A stretch of 64,000 nt of DNA, from NCBI RefSeq assembly GCF_022458985.1, contig NC_061771.1:15291001-15355000 (forward strand), in the 5' to 3' direction. The notes below the pieces were generated by a model, which had not been told where the DNA came from, searched no databases, and saw nothing but the letters and a program-made list of their open reading frames with translations. Position 1 is the stretch's first letter. The number at the start of each line of letters is the position of its first letter. Both the position numbers and the translations under genes were made by a program. This document shows, one piece after another, positions 11,706 through 24,860 of this stretch. This DNA is from Mugil cephalus. Lineage: Eukaryota > Chordata > Actinopteri > Mugiliformes > Mugilidae.

Positions 11706-12792
11706 TGATCTTCTGGAAATATACCATAAACCAGGAGGACAACGCATTTTTTTAGCGTGCAAGCTGCTTTTACAATGACCAAGTCAAAGTGAGCTACACA
11801 TACTACATATATCATCGTATATATATTACTGCTCACACAAATGATTTTGGTACTTACTGATCCTGGCTTTTTTTCTTTCTTTTTAAATCCTTTAAAACAT
11901 GCACTGAAAGAAGGTATTGATTTCAACCACAGAGACACAATCTGACCAAGCATGTACCATACACCCTGAATGAATTGACAAAAGGTTTACAACTCTCAAG
12001 TAGTTTTATGCTTTTTAAGTGAAGGTTTTAAGCTGCAATACAACACCAACAAAACTACAAGTAGACGTCTTAAAAATTGTAAAAAAAAAATTGAGCGAAA
12101 TTAGTCTGTCCTGATTTTAGAACAGTGTTTCAAGTGTTAAACCGACGACAAATAAGACTGTGAGGCAAATAAAATGTTACACCCGTCCTCTGATGGATAT
12201 TAATGTCAAATGTTTAACCTTCTGGTATAGTGGGGGGCTGCCAGCAAACTCACACGGCAAAACAAATTAGTGTCAGTGAACACAGCTTATTTACTTGAAT
12301 TTATTAAAGGTTTCCAAACATTTTCCGGCCACTGACTTCTTACTGCTAGTTTTCATATTCTCCTATTGGTCACGTATGCACCAATTAGAGAAAAAAAAAA
12401 TTGACCACACTCAGATGAAGTGAAAAATGTTTATCAATTACATGTAGCACATATTATACTGAACGGCCATTGTGCAGGAAGGTGTAAAAGGATCGACAGT
12501 GATAGGCTGCTGCATTTTAACCGTTTGATTTTAATGAGTTGTGGAAGGAATGAGCCACAGCACAGTGTCCATCTGCCCCTGCTCAGCTGCAGCCCACCCA
12601 CCGGGCCAGAGGCTGTCTCCACTTCCTCTTATTGACCACACAGACGCAAGAATTATTTGGATAAAGACTAACTACGGATTGCTGACTTTTCCCCACAGAA
12701 CTTTTGTTGGAGTCTTGCATTAGTTAGCGAGTTAATTACGCATTGCTGCATGGATCCAGACATGACGTTAGTTCGGATGTAGAAACGAGTTT
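11706..12792. other. intergenic, no gene seen
   Basis: AT-rich with A-runs near 12080 and 12390. No exon or repeat recognised. Confidence 0.5.
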
Positions 12793-13141
12793 ATACACTA
12801 ATCAGCCACAACATTGCTGATAACAACAACAACACTGATAGGAGAAGTGAATATCGCTGACCACCTTGTGACCATACAATGTTCTGCTGAGAAAACTTTG
12901 GACCTGGCATTTGTGTGGATGTTACTGAGACACTGGGATGCACTGGAACAAGCCTGATCCACAGAGGCCCCTCCCCACAACCCACAGCACCCAAAGACCC
13001 CCACTAACAACACTGTGTCACCACATGACACCCTCAGAAGGCTGATGTTCATTCTCTGATGAATCACAACTGTTTTAGAGGCACAAGGGAGATCTACACA
13101 ATATTAGGAAGGTGGTCATAATGTTATGCTCGGTCCGTGTA
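12793..13141 (+). mobile_element. complete Tc1-like derived MITE
   Basis: Both imperfect terminal inverted repeats are present: tacactaatcagccacaaca at the left and aatgttatgctcggtccgtg at the right. The inside carries the family words gttctgctgagaaaac, tgtggatgttactgagacac, ggaggcacaaggga-like and acaatattaggaaggtggtc, the last being the degraded end of the transposase reading frame (GGPTQY region). Short (about 350 bases) and non-coding. Confidence 0.75.
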
Positions 13142-13474
13142 AGTACTTTGTTTGCAGTGGTATTTGTGAAAGAGCAGTTACACACCCACCTACGAATGAG
13201 CTGCTGATTATTTTTTTTTTTTTCTTATTTGGTTTAATTCCTTAACAGGTGAAAACGTCTGGCTTAGTAAAGCTGTATCAATAACTTATTTACAGTAAGA
13301 GAACTACATAACAGATATCGTCGGATGTAACTGTGCTTATTGAGGGCCACTTAATAAGTATAAAGAACTGATTTATATAAATGACTTGGCTCAACTAAAG
13401 TGGAATCTTAAATTCACGTTACCCAATTTGATTACCTAATGTATCCAGTACATGTAGCTACTTACCTGTGGAGG

Positions 13475-13725
13475 TGATCGCACCGCTGAGGAAGGAAAAC
13501 AAGCTGCTGAATGGAGTGTGATGCTCTACTGAGAAAAGCGGGTTCCCGGCATTCACGGCAATATCACTCCAAACATCATCTGTGGAAAGCACTGGAACAA
13601 CAAGTACTGTCAGTGGCAGCTCCACTTTGTAACCTGCAGGACGTAAAGGATCTGCTTCTACATATTGTTTCCAGATACCTCAGGACGCCTTCAGAGGTCC
13701 TTCGAGGTGGTAAAGGAACAGTTAC
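13475..13725 (+). mobile_element. Tc1-like transposase fossil (C-terminal part)
   Basis: The run from about 13620 to 13720 (tgtaacctgcaggacgtaaa, ggatctgcttctacatattg, cagatacctcaggacgcctt) corresponds to the transposase C-terminal segment NLQDLKDLLL ... QIPQHTFRGL of Tc1-like elements. It is also related to the same region of the copy at 22083-22835, which lies on the opposite strand. The frame is broken and the ends of the element are not clear. Confidence 0.6.
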
Positions 13726-15599
13726 TGTCATCTGTGTTGTTTTTAGTGAACAACAAAATGATTTTGGAGAGGGGATATTTGTTCGAGTCCGACAAATAAA
13801 CACAAGTGACCCTGGATGACGTTCAGCCACTTCTTTCAATCTTTCACAATTCTTCCGGGGGAATTTGTATTTTTGTATACAACTGATGCAGCTCCCCGGT
13901 TAACAAAAAGCCAACTTATCAACACTGACAGGTTATTGAACTTCAAGCTTCTTCATGAACCGTGACTAGGGACACTTTCGCTTTTTTGGTTATTTGTGCA
14001 AACACAGTTGCCATGCTCATCTGTCAGCGCCGGTGAGCAAACAGCTTTGGCAAACACAAATATCGTTCTGAAGCACCGGGTTAAGTCCATAGGTCACGTT
14101 CAGGATGTGACTCAATTTTAGGTGTTTTGTGCCACGTTGTTCTAACAGTTACACACTTGACACTTTTGTGACACTGCTTCTGCTGCACTAATTCTGCTCT
14201 TAGCTATAAATGTTTGTTTCTATAAGGTTTACATCTCCCACCATGAATCAGGGGCCTTGCTCTTAATCAGTATCTGGATGTGTAACTGTATCTGATTAAT
14301 TATATCCGGATGGAACAGGTAGACTTATCAGTTATATCTAGGAGCTATACATCAAGGTGACTGTGGCTCAAAATAGCAGGAAGAGCCCATATTAGGTGAA
14401 CTTTGGGCTTCCTGGGCAAGTTTTGTTTCCTAAAAATGTGGCCAAACTATACAGATTACTTTTTCAACTGGTTCTCTCTGCTTTCAATTTATTCAGATAC
14501 AGATTATATAACTGTGTCACTATTTTACAGTAAAATTGAACCCTCAGTTATAGAAGTCTTTTTTTTTTGTTAAAGATTTTACTACATGCAACCCGTGATC
14601 TGATGTCAAAGAAAAAATCAGAATGAATTAATTATGAGGTTTATACACAAGTTGCCACAGTGGGTGATAAGGGGGTAGAGATTGTTTTAAGTGCAACTAG
14701 AAATGTTTCACACAGAGAAACAGAAGCCAGGCAGAGAGAGAGAGAGAGAGGACGCACACACAAACACACGCTGACAATATCGCTTATCAAAATCATGGCT
14801 TCATCAATATTACTTGAAACAAATCAACTTTTTACTCGCTTCCTACACAGTACTGTCAACCAGGAGCCTCTTTTTGTCTGTGTGCTGACTCAACCTCTGT
14901 ATGAGCTCTGAGCTGTATCCTTGGCTTTGACGGCGTCCACAATAGCAGATGCTGAACACTGTAACTTACAGGTGGTGTATGCTTCTGCCTCAGTTTGATG
15001 CCGTAGTTACGGAGACGGCCCACACCGTAATGCTGTAGTAGATGTGCACTTCCCTAGAAATTTAATTACACGACAGAGACAGCAAGAGCTGTGATTGGTC
15101 CGATTGGTAGTTGTGTGTTTCTCCCTTTTTTTTTTAATGACTTTCTTTATTGGAAGCAGTTTCACAGGTAACAGTCGTCACAATCCGACATCCAAGATGT
15201 CAAAGATTCAATATAATTCAGGAGAGGTCTCCCAAGTTTTTTCAAATGAATTAGGTCCTTTAAGACCTAAACATCTCCCTGCGCATAAAAAAGCTTGCGG
15301 TATCTGAATTACCTTAACTCACTGATTCAAAGTGTGGCTGAGCACTGGGTGGTTGCGCTTTCTGGGGGAAAAAAGCTGCCATTACGGTAATGATGACGCA
15401 CCACTGCTGTTGGCTGTAGGAAGCAAGACTGGGGAGACCAAGGAAGAGAGAGTTGTTTGGAGGAATTTGTTGGTAAAAATGAAGTTAGTTATACCCTTGA
15501 GATGTCATAAGCACAACTTCCCAGTGTTCAGCCACACTGGTCTAATTGTCAGTAGCACAAACCACTGTGAGATACGGTAATTCAAATACCGTGTAAGGG
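13726..15599. other. intergenic, no gene seen
   Basis: Contains a short GA run near 14737-14752 and T-runs. No exon or repeat family recognised. Confidence 0.5.
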
Positions 15600-16015
15600 T
15601 TAAAGAACCATTGGGGAAAAATCTAAGCTTTTTAAGTCTAATGGACAGTAACACGTCTTTCATTCATCTGTTGGGATGGAGATGGAGGTTGAGGGTGTTT
15701 CCAGTTGAGGAGAGTCGCCGTGTCAACAGGGTGGCAAAGGCAAGAACAGTCTGCATGACTTAAAGAGGCTGCAGAGGGACAACAAGCAAAGCCAAGAGAG
15801 AGAAAGTAGTGTTATATGCTGTGCTAAGAGTTTTGAAGATTTCAGAAAAGAATGTGACAAGCCTGGGACAGGACCAAAACAGATGGGAAAGGTCGCCAGG
15901 GTCTACACCTGTTACAGTACTTGAGTCAGGTACATATGTAAAATCAAAAAAGTGTATTTCCGCTTTAGTATGCTCCTCCATCTCCGCAATTTTCAAATTG
16001 ATTGCTCGGGATCAA
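15600..16015 (-). mobile_element. L1/Tx1-type LINE fossil (end of ORF2)
   Basis: The minus strand translates to LSHLFWSCPRLVTFFSEIF, a pattern characteristic of the C-terminal region of L1/Tx1-like LINE reverse transcriptase proteins (cysteine-containing HLFWSCP...FW). Further along the same strand, in a shifted frame, LLNWKHPQPPSPSQQ matches the usual following block (LLNWKxPxPPS). Frameshifts and stops show it is a dead fragment. The 5' part and 3' tail were not found. Confidence 0.6.
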
Positions 16016-17106
16016 TGAAGAGGCGGTGTGGAGATACAGACATTTGTGAGATTTGTTCTCGGCGAAATTGGTGACAGTTGCAGTCGACATTGTTTGGAAG
16101 CCATTGAAGCAGAAAGCGAAGCATGAGGTAGAAACAAAAAAAGACACAGTGCCGACTAGTGTTTGGGTGGTGTTGTTACACAGAGAGCCAGATGGAGAGC
16201 TTTTATCCACAAACACAAGTCATGGAAATAACTGTATCTCCAAACCGCCTCAGTTAACCTTTCCTCAGTGTGTTCCGTCTTTATTGACCCAGATAAATTT
16301 GAAGATTGTGGAGATGCACAAACAGCTGACTGTCTGTTCCACCAATAACAAGTAAGACAATAATAAGTTTCTTTTGTTTTTGGTAATATCTATCTATCTA
16401 TATATATATTCACCATTTTGACATGTTAATGATAATGTGCTAAATACTAAAATTTGAGTGGCATGTTATACAGAAATGTGAACTGACTAATGGGTCCCAG
16501 TTTGTTCGGGATATAACAGCAAAGATTGTTCTTCTCATTCCTTTATCCTCTGTTTTCCCCCAAGAATACCAGTCTGCTATTTTGTTTTGTACAGAGTACA
16601 TACTGTACACTGCTCTGTTTGCTTGAGTTTGCTTATCCAATGAGTGCAAACAGTTTCATACTCCAGTAAAAAAAAAAAAAAAATCATGCATCCCTGTCAG
16701 GGTATTGTCAGCTTGGATTTACATTATTTACGTTGAATTTTATCACTTTGAACTTGGGCATAGCCAAGAAAAAAAGGTCAAGAGTAAAACTGAGTTACGC
16801 TCAGGCTGTCTTCAGGATGTTCTCACTACAGGTGACATCATCCGTGTAATGTTTCTTAAAATGTTGCATACACCTGAAGTAATGGACCTTCTTAGGGGCA
16901 GTGGACACAAACTGTGGTTGACATATTTTAGGAAACTTTTTAGTTATATGGCTACCTGGGTAGAAAGAGTGCATTTTGCAGATCAAACGCATTTATTTAT
17001 TTATTAAATGGACGTCTATTATTAACTCTGCCTTGTTTTTACCTGAGTGGACTCTTTGGCTGTTAGTTGCGAACTCACCATGAGAAGCCCCTGACCAATT
17101 CTGATG
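16016..17106. other. intergenic, with a TCTA/TA simple repeat
   Basis: A short simple repeat (atctatctatctatatatat) lies at about 16388-16410 and an A-run at 16668-16682. No gene recognised. Confidence 0.5.
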
Positions 17107-17181
17107 TTATTCTAAGACCAGACCAGGTGCCCCCACCCCATAGCAATGACACTCCTTGATGGCAGCAGGAGGATGCAGCCA

Positions 17182-17241
<60 letters not shown>

Positions 17242-17395
17242 TGGTTTAGGAACAACTCAAAACACATAAAAAAAAAAGCACAGGGTGTTGACCTGGGCTC
17301 CAAATTCACTAGATCCCAAACTGATCAAGTATCTGTGTGATGATCCACAGAGGCCCCACCCACCCCCAGCCCATACAATATTATGAAGTATCATT
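17107..17395 (+). mobile_element. Tc1-like derived element fragment with internal CA repeat
   Basis: It carries the family words gaccagaccaggtgccccca, gacactccttgatggcagca, ttaggaacaactcaaaacac, ctccaaattcactagatccc and atctgtgtgatgatccacag in the same order as at 8443-8760. The left terminus is missing and the right end (tacaatattatgaagt) is truncated. The acacacaca stretch present in other copies (6950-6960) has expanded into a microsatellite here. Confidence 0.7.
17182..17240 (+). repeat. (CA)n microsatellite
   Basis: About 59 bases of uninterrupted CA dinucleotide, inside the Tc1-derived fragment. Confidence 0.97.
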
Positions 17396-20300
17396 ACTTT
17401 CTGAAAAATACGTGGCCCGGCCAATCATGTGAAGCAGACCATGCTATGATGAAAGTGAAACATCTCACAGAGTTGAAATCCAGGTCAGCTTCTGCTCCAC
17501 TTGGTTTAAAAGTTCAGCGTGTAGCCTTACTTCGGTGTCACCAGCCGCTCAAAATGTCATCACTTGTTTCTCAGGGCATTGTAATGTGACAATACATTTC
17601 CACAGGTAAAAAAAAAAAAGCTCTGTATGCTAGCCGGATGAACCTGGAATAACCTGCTGAGAATATAACCTTCCTACGATATGCATGCGAAAAAGGTGCA
17701 TTCATGTGTTTCCTAGAGCCCCGGATAAAAACACAGACCCGGCGCACTTTTACACTCGGTGTCAGTCATTCTGTGAGGCACGGAAGCATAGAGGGAGGCG
17801 TCCATAAAACAAACATGGTAGCAGCAGTGGAAGGGCAGAAGTGGCAGGATGGGAACTGCTGCCAGACACATTACAAGGAGCTCTAATGAGGGAGCCCACA
17901 CTCTCGCCCCCCTCCCCTCCGCCACCACAGAGGAACGCGAGGCGGGAATTAATTGTGAGGGCGATGATGGCGAGCGAGCTGAGGAGCAGGTCATTACTGC
18001 ACGCCTCCTCCTGGAGCGCCGCGGGCAGAGCGTGGAACGCCACGCTACTTGCACAATTCCCATGATCCCACAGGAGGGGGGAAGAGATAGCAAGGGGGGA
18101 GATGAAGGGGACACAGAGAGAGAGAGGAACAGAAATATATACTGGAAGAGGAGGCGGGCAGCTTCCTGTCTGTTGGACATAGAAGATAAAATGTACTGAT
18201 TAATGGCATTTTTCTCAACGCTTTATTTAAAATATCGCCATCTGCCATATGTCTATTACTTTATAGCTGATTTAATATTCCCCTTCACCTCATGATAACT
18301 GCTAATGAAAATTAGTGAAAAGAAAATTGGTCTAATTTTTGGTATTTCTTTCACATTGTGATTATTAACAAATCTGTTAATAATTTCTTTTTGGATTTAA
18401 TGACTGTGTGATGGATGACGTAAACATCATGAATAAATGGCCAGGAACCTGATGCAAGAAGCAGCGGTTATAAAAAAAAAAAAAAAAAATGCATACCACC
18501 TCTGAGTCAAAGGAATTCCAAAAGGGGGCGGGGGCTTCATATCAAGGTAATGATCAGATTTTGTGGTGATTCACTCTTCCAATCTGCACACGGTGTAATA
18601 ACTGACTCTTTGCCATTTCTCTTTGTGTGACATGTCGCCCTTATGAAACCTGTGACATCAGATTGAATGCATTGGACACATTGCCCTCTAGTGGTTATTT
18701 AACGTATGTCTGCAATGTATATCACAGCCACACACAACATTGACTCCAGAATGTCTGCGGCTTTTATTCAGCTGGTGTTATAGTTCAGTCACAGCTTTTA
18801 AAATAATTAAAAATCACAGCATCCTCTTAGCTATGAAGAGTCAAGGCAGTGTGGTTTTCCAAAGAAACAGATTTACACTAAAACTTGGGCCTAATCATTT
18901 GTCGCATGTGAGTAACGGTGACAAATAACTGTAAGTAAGAATTACAGATGATGTGAATAACGGTAAGCCTTAGTATTTATTAGGGATTTCTCTCATTAAA
19001 TTAATATTGGTCTCAAAGGATAAAATATAAATAAAATGCCCAAATGATTTTAAACTCAGAGATTAATGACTTATATGGTTTGTGACTCAAACTAAGGAAA
19101 ATATCCTTACACCGAAATACATCCAGCGCATGCAACTGGTGTAATTAGCTGCAAAATTAAAAATAAATTAGATATGGAAAATTCATTATGGCTCAGTAAT
19201 TAGACACAAAAACAGGAAGTACAAGCAAACACCAACTGACTTTTCCCTGCACATAACCCCCTACACCCCCTCCCCCCAACCCCCTCCCTTTTTTTTGCCG
19301 TTATCTTAACTTATAACGAGAGAGCGGAGACACACCTCTTTGATGATGTATTTAACGACCCCATTCAGTGCTTTTCCTTTTTCACCACTTTCATGACTAG
19401 AAACCCTAATGAGACCAGTGCCGTTGCCTTAGGGATGGCCAAGCCCATTGCATTAGCACAGGAAATCATTTAAGCCATGTCTCTGGGAGTAAAAATATCA
19501 TTATGGTGAAGCTGTATAGTGCGCTGAAAGTGTTTTTCGTTAAGATAAAATATTCCGAGAGGCAGAAAGGGACGCGCTGAGACGGGCGTTAACTAAACTG
19601 TTCTCTCGCTTGCTTCGCTGTTGCATATAGAGCTAACGCTACAATTTAGAGGCTTGCACGGAGATGGACGTAACCAAAAGTCAAACATCTCACACTGGCC
19701 ATTTGTTACGGGATTAAAGGACTAGAATTTGAGTAAAACGACCAGGAAAAAAAAAAAGGTTTAGTCTTTGTTCTGTTGAGAATAGAACGTATTTAGTGAG
19801 ACTGCGTTCAGGAAACCGTCATTGTTTTCAATGCGATGTCATTTACTGTGTGTTTTTGCCTGACAAACAGTTGCATTTTTTCCGTCTCATATCCTTATGT
19901 CGTATAAGGTGGTCGCGTTGTATCGAAGCGTCATCTCCCCTCCTGTGGTACATGATGTGAAAAGAACATCCAGTGAGACAAAGGATGCAGTCTTTGACAA
20001 AAGCAGGAGAGCGGAGTCTGACATCACAACCTACATTATATAATGGAAAGCCGGGAGGAAAAAAATAGGTCTTTGAACTTATCAATACCTGAAGCATTTG
20101 CATCACCTGCACAAATTCAAATAGGGAGTCTCTACATTTTATACCGAGAGAACGTTGGTGTGGAGTAAGCTGCGCACAAATGCAGGTGAGGGAAGTTTTA
20201 AGCACATGTGTCCTCAAAACCTGTCAACGTGTTGGCGTTCTGACCCGTGGGTTCTTAGCCGCCCTTCTTATCTCAGTTATGCACTCGTAAAGTGTGGTGT

Positions 20301-22082
20301 TGACAGACAGACAGACAGACCACATAGCGAACATAATACCAGCCATGCTCTTGTTTTGAAATATCAGTATAAATATCTTGAATTATTTATGGTGATCATC
20401 CTAATGCTGATTAGTCCATACATTTGCTCACACTGACAAATAGTGACATCTTTACATAATGCTTTCTCTAACTCTTCTCTAACATTTTACCTGGAATTGT
20501 AAATTGTAAAGCAAATTGTATCTTTTAATGATACAAACAGCCTAAAAATAAGCTCAGTCAGAGAAAACAAAGTCTGTAAAACTGAAAGAATTGAAAAGAT
20601 CCGATTAACTAAAGTCTCATAGAACGAGAAAGTCTAAAGTCTCAATCATGCAAGAAAAACTGTCTCAACGTTCGTAGGACAGCATGAGTATTGTTTTGAG
20701 ACGGATATGACAGAATATGTGATCCTCCGGTGAGCAATGAACTGCTGCCTTTAACCTCTCTCTGCTGACCCATAAGCTCAGCATTACAGATTCTCCAGAA
20801 AAAAAAAAAAAACCTGCTGCAGAACAGAACACGATAATATATGTAAGAGCTTGTTTGTGTCTTTGCAAGAGGTGCATATCAGGGAGAGGTTGTGTCTGTG
20901 TAAATCATGTCTAACCATATGCTGCCTTCCTCCGCAGAGTGCGCACAGTTGAAATTGATCGTCAACCATCTCCGGCTCACAACAGCGTGGGCAGAGAGAG
21001 AGAGAGTGAGAGCAAGGTCACAACCAAGGACTTGCCACAATCAGTGATGGGCTGTGGGAGGGAGGGGGGGTTATGTGTCACAGCACAGCTGTTACGCTAC
21101 ATTCTGAGTCACTGGCACATCCTTGCCGCTGCAAAACATCCTCTTAATTACCTTAATACCACACTGCATCCCTCCCCTGTCTGCAAGATTTCTGCTCCGG
21201 ATGCCTTCATCTGAGCCTAATCTGCTCCGTCTTCTCATACAGGTTTTGGAAGTAAAAAAAAAAAATCATAGCTTCGCTTTTCTTATCTGTTTTTATTTTC
21301 CTGTCAGGTTTAAGTGTTTTATGGTTGAGCAGTTCAGAGGGAGGAAGGTTTGTCTAGTGATAGACAACATGGCTGGGGGCGGTTGTTGCACCGGGTGCTC
21401 GTCACGCTGAACCGAGCCCCGAGCAGGTGAAGGGATGATTTCATGTCTGCGCTATCTAGAAGGACCGTCTCAGCTGCCAATGCATAGATAAGCAAGGAGG
21501 AGGCAGCTGCTGCTCCTGGGCAGCTGTGCAACAGTTTCTGAAACATCAGCTGCAGGCAGCTCAACAGGCTGGTTGTGCATCATTCCAACCTGACATTGAG
21601 CAAGAAGTCGAGCAACAGTCTTGAGCAAGTGCGTTGTTTACCATCATATCTACAGAAGCCCTGTGGTCCCTAAGCCAGGTGCAAAAAATTTGGCTACAGA
21701 AAGGTAAGTATTCTTGAGTGGGAGTAACAATAAAATATCAGATTGTTTACTTGCAGACATGGGGCACAAGCAACATTAATAATATATACTGATGGATGAC
21801 AAAGAGAAAGAAAAAAAAACTGTGCAAAGTTTTGACGCAAGGTGTTGGCCCAACGAAAACACAACAGTTTCAGTTCACTTTCTGGGCTCTAGTGAGCTCT
21901 GTGAGCTTTATAGTATGGATCTCTACTGGAGGGATAAACATGATTCTTCTAAAAGATATGCTCTTATTTTGAGTTTCTGTCCAAACATTCTCATATAAGA
22001 TCATTCCCTATTAAAAGTGCATTTTTTGGTGTATTTATTTCAACTTAAAGTTTCTTTGGGATAGTTAGAATATTATTCAACC
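17396..22082. other. intergenic, no gene seen
   Basis: No exon with domain support. Features noted are A-runs at 18473-18490 and 20799-20812, a GACA repeat near 20304-20321, and a G/C-rich block reported separately. ORFs of up to 155 codons around 17.7-18.2 kb overlap on both strands and are composition-driven. Confidence 0.5.
17850..18080. promoter_or_regulatory. CpG-rich block, candidate regulatory element
   Basis: About 230 bases that are clearly richer in G, C and CpG (ggaacgcgaggcgggaatta, gcgccgcgggcagagcgtgg) than the AT-rich flanks, in the CXXC4-TET2 interval. No transcript, splice site or coding domain is associated with it. It could be an unrecognised promoter, an enhancer or simply a G/C-rich island. 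Confidence 0.3.
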
Positions 22083-22835
22083 TACACCAATCAAGCATAA
22101 CCCTAAGACCGCCTTCCTAATCCTGTGTTGGTCCTCGTTTTGCTTCCTAAACAGCCATGACTCCACTAGATCCCTGAAGGTGTGCTGTGGTATCTGAAAC
22201 CAAAATGTCAGCAGCAGATCCTTTAACTCCAGTAAGTTACGAGGTTGGGCCTCCATAGATTGGATTTGATTGCCCTGCACATCCCACAGATGCTTGATTG
22301 GACTGAGATCTGAGGAGTTTGGAGGCTAAGCCAAAACCTCAAACTTGTTGTTGTGTTCCTCAAACCATTCCCGAACCATTCTGGCAGATGCCAGGGAGCA
22401 TTATCCTGCCGAAAGAGGCCACATCCATCAGGGAATACAGCTCCCACGAAAGAGCGTACGTGGCGCAACAATGTTCACATAGAAGGTACGTTTCAAAACA
22501 TCATCAACATAGATGGCATGATCCCAGCAGGACATTCCTCAAAGCATCACACTGCCTCCACTGGCTTGCCTTCTTCCCACATCCTAGCGCCATGTGTTCC
22601 CAAGGTAAGTGACACTCGGTCACTTCCATTGCTCCGTGGTTCAGTTCATGTTCATGTGCTCACTGTTGGTGCTTTCGGTAGTGGACAGGTGTCAGCTCTT
22701 ATGTTGGATTGGACCTAATGGGACAACATTCGCCTTCCTTGGACCAGTTTTGATAGAAACTGACCACTGCAGCCTGGGAACACTGCACAAGAGCTGCTGT
22801 TTTTGAGATGCTCTGACCCAGTCGTCTAGCCAGAA
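22083..22835 (-). mobile_element. Tc1-like transposon with degraded transposase
   Basis: The left end tacaccaatcaagcataacc is a terminal inverted repeat of the family. Minus-strand translation gives a Tc1/mariner DDE transposase fossil: GLFRQDNAPWHLPEWFGNG holds the second catalytic Asp, then, in another frame, DLSPIKHLWDVQGNQ (normally the SPDLNPIEHLWD block, so the catalytic Glu is replaced by Lys), then PRNLLELKDLLL and QIPQHTFRDLVES near the C-terminus. Frameshifts separate these pieces, so no active enzyme is encoded. The right end (gagatgctctgacccagtcg) lacks the distal part of the element, where a different repeat begins. Confidence 0.75.
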
Positions 22836-23025
22836 CTAGCCATAGCCAGCCAGCCTAGCCAATTTAGACCAATTAACCAAAGAAGCATGTCTTTGGAGGT
22901 GGGAGGAAACGGGAGTACCCGGAGTAAACCCACGCAGACACAGGGAGAACATGCAAATTCCACACAGAAAAGAGTCAGACTCAAACCCGGACCTCCTCGC
23001 TGGGAGGCATCAGTGCTAACCCAAG
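22836..23025 (+). repeat. fish interspersed repeat abutting the Tc1 copy
   Basis: The words agaccaattaaccaaagaag, catgtctttggaggtgggag, agtacccggagtaaaccca, cacagggagaacatgcaaat and ggcatcagtgctaaccca follow the order of a very abundant teleost interspersed repeat. I recognise the family by sequence but cannot name its class with confidence. Confidence 0.6.
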
Positions 23026-24822
23026 GTTAACAAAACCTTTAAAGCAGTAGTTTTGAGCAAGCCATACCACAGGCGGTCCTGTTCTATGTATATGATGAAT
23101 TGCGTTTAAGCTTTCTAACAATATAATGTGGTCATAATTTAGAATAATAAAACTTTGCCGTTTGATGTGAAAAACTGATACTCAAATGGAAGTATCTTTT
23201 GTTGTTAAAACCATGAGATACTTTTAAATGTAATTTTACTTTGAGGCTTTTATTTTGACAATGCTCCTTTTGTCGCAAGTAATGAGTACAATTTCCATAC
23301 AGTCCAGGCGCACCTTCTTTACACAGACGTGTAAGCTAAAGGGAACCAGTAACCCCTGAACAATATTCTGCTAGATCCACTGCCGTCTCATTATTCCCCT
23401 GACAAACAGAGGCTGTGTTCTGGCTGCTACACTAGGGTGTTGCTGCTGGGACAGTTGGCAGGCAGATGGGGGCAAAACCAGAGGCCACCTGTGGGAAAAC
23501 GGTGAATCGAGATGTTGTTTAGACTGCAAGGGGACCACGGAGGCTGCTGCCGGGCGAAGCTACATTAGCAGTCGTAAATATGACAGCTGTCTGCACAGGG
23601 AGTGCCTGCGTGTGACTTCTGTTCTTTTAAACAGACACAAGTACCTGATAGAAGAACTATTTGAAAAACAATCCTGCATCTTCATTTTACTTTAACAACC
23701 CCAATTTTGTATTACATTTGTAAAGAGACCTGTTATAGATGCAGTTTCCTGGAAAAAAAAAAAAGAAAAACATGCCATGGAAATTGTTGAATTTTGTGAT
23801 ATGTGGACAACCAAATGTTTGGTACGGTGATATTCTCAAAACAATGGCACATTAAACAGACATTTTGTATTCATTTACAATGTACACCTCGACATTTATC
23901 ACACCTTCCCGATTAGGCAGCAGTGAGAACAACCTCTCTAGGTAGAGACAGGAAGTGACCTATAAAACTCTTAGAGAAGGCCTTCAGAAAACCCAGTGTG
24001 GGTGTCTCGCTTGAGTCTGGCAAGCTGCTAAAGAAATATTATTTAATTATTATTATTTTAAATATTTAAAAAATAAATGGTACTTCAAGCAGACACTTTT
24101 TCAGGATTGGACATTTGAGCATTTGAGGTCATCAAGCTCCACCAGCAGGGGTCACCACATGCTCCATCCCAAACACCAGTGGAGAAGTTTCAGTGGAAAT
24201 GTTTCAGGCGTGCGCACGTAGCAGTGAGCAAACTTTAGTGATCCCGAATATTGGAACATCCAGGAAAATATCATTATGTCCATAACAATGTTTTAAATTT
24301 GGTAGCGGCTGATTCTACATGGCTGTTCATAAATATGGGGACTATCGTGCCTCTTTTGGTTTAACTAGACGCAAAACAGATCAGAGTCGATCTGCAATCA
24401 GGTTCTCGAAGGGGTCAGTCATTGATTCCCCTCTGGGATCAAGTGTGGGAGAAGTGTGTGAGGGGCTTACACAGCGGGTAAAAAAAAAAAAAAAAGGTCT
24501 TCACCTCTCTTAATAGCAGGCCGTGCCTATGGAGGCTTCGGCTGGAGGCGGTGCGAGGGGAGGATAGAAGCACCTGCAGCCTGAATGCGGGAACCAGTTC
24601 TTAAACCTCTCAGAAGCAGTTGGTCTCCACGGGAACAGTGACAAGCCTTGATTGGCCCTGTCCAACCCTGCTGTGCCCACGGAGGGACTCTGTCAATAGT
24701 TAGAAGAAGTCTTTCTCTTTCTCTCCCTCTTACTAGAACACACGCATACATAAACACACACAAATGTGCAAGGCAAGTACAATAGGATGTGAAAAATGCT
24801 TCATTGCTTTTGAAACGGATGT

Positions 24823-24823
24823 G

Positions 24824-24860
<37 letters not shown>
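24823..24860 (+). repeat. (TA)n microsatellite
   Basis: About 38 bases of TA dinucleotide with one G interruption. Confidence 0.95.

Noticed and set aside
17713..18199. Overlapping ORFs of 93-155 codons on both strands
   Set aside because: They coincide with the CpG-rich block, where stop codons are rare in every frame; no domain or splice support.
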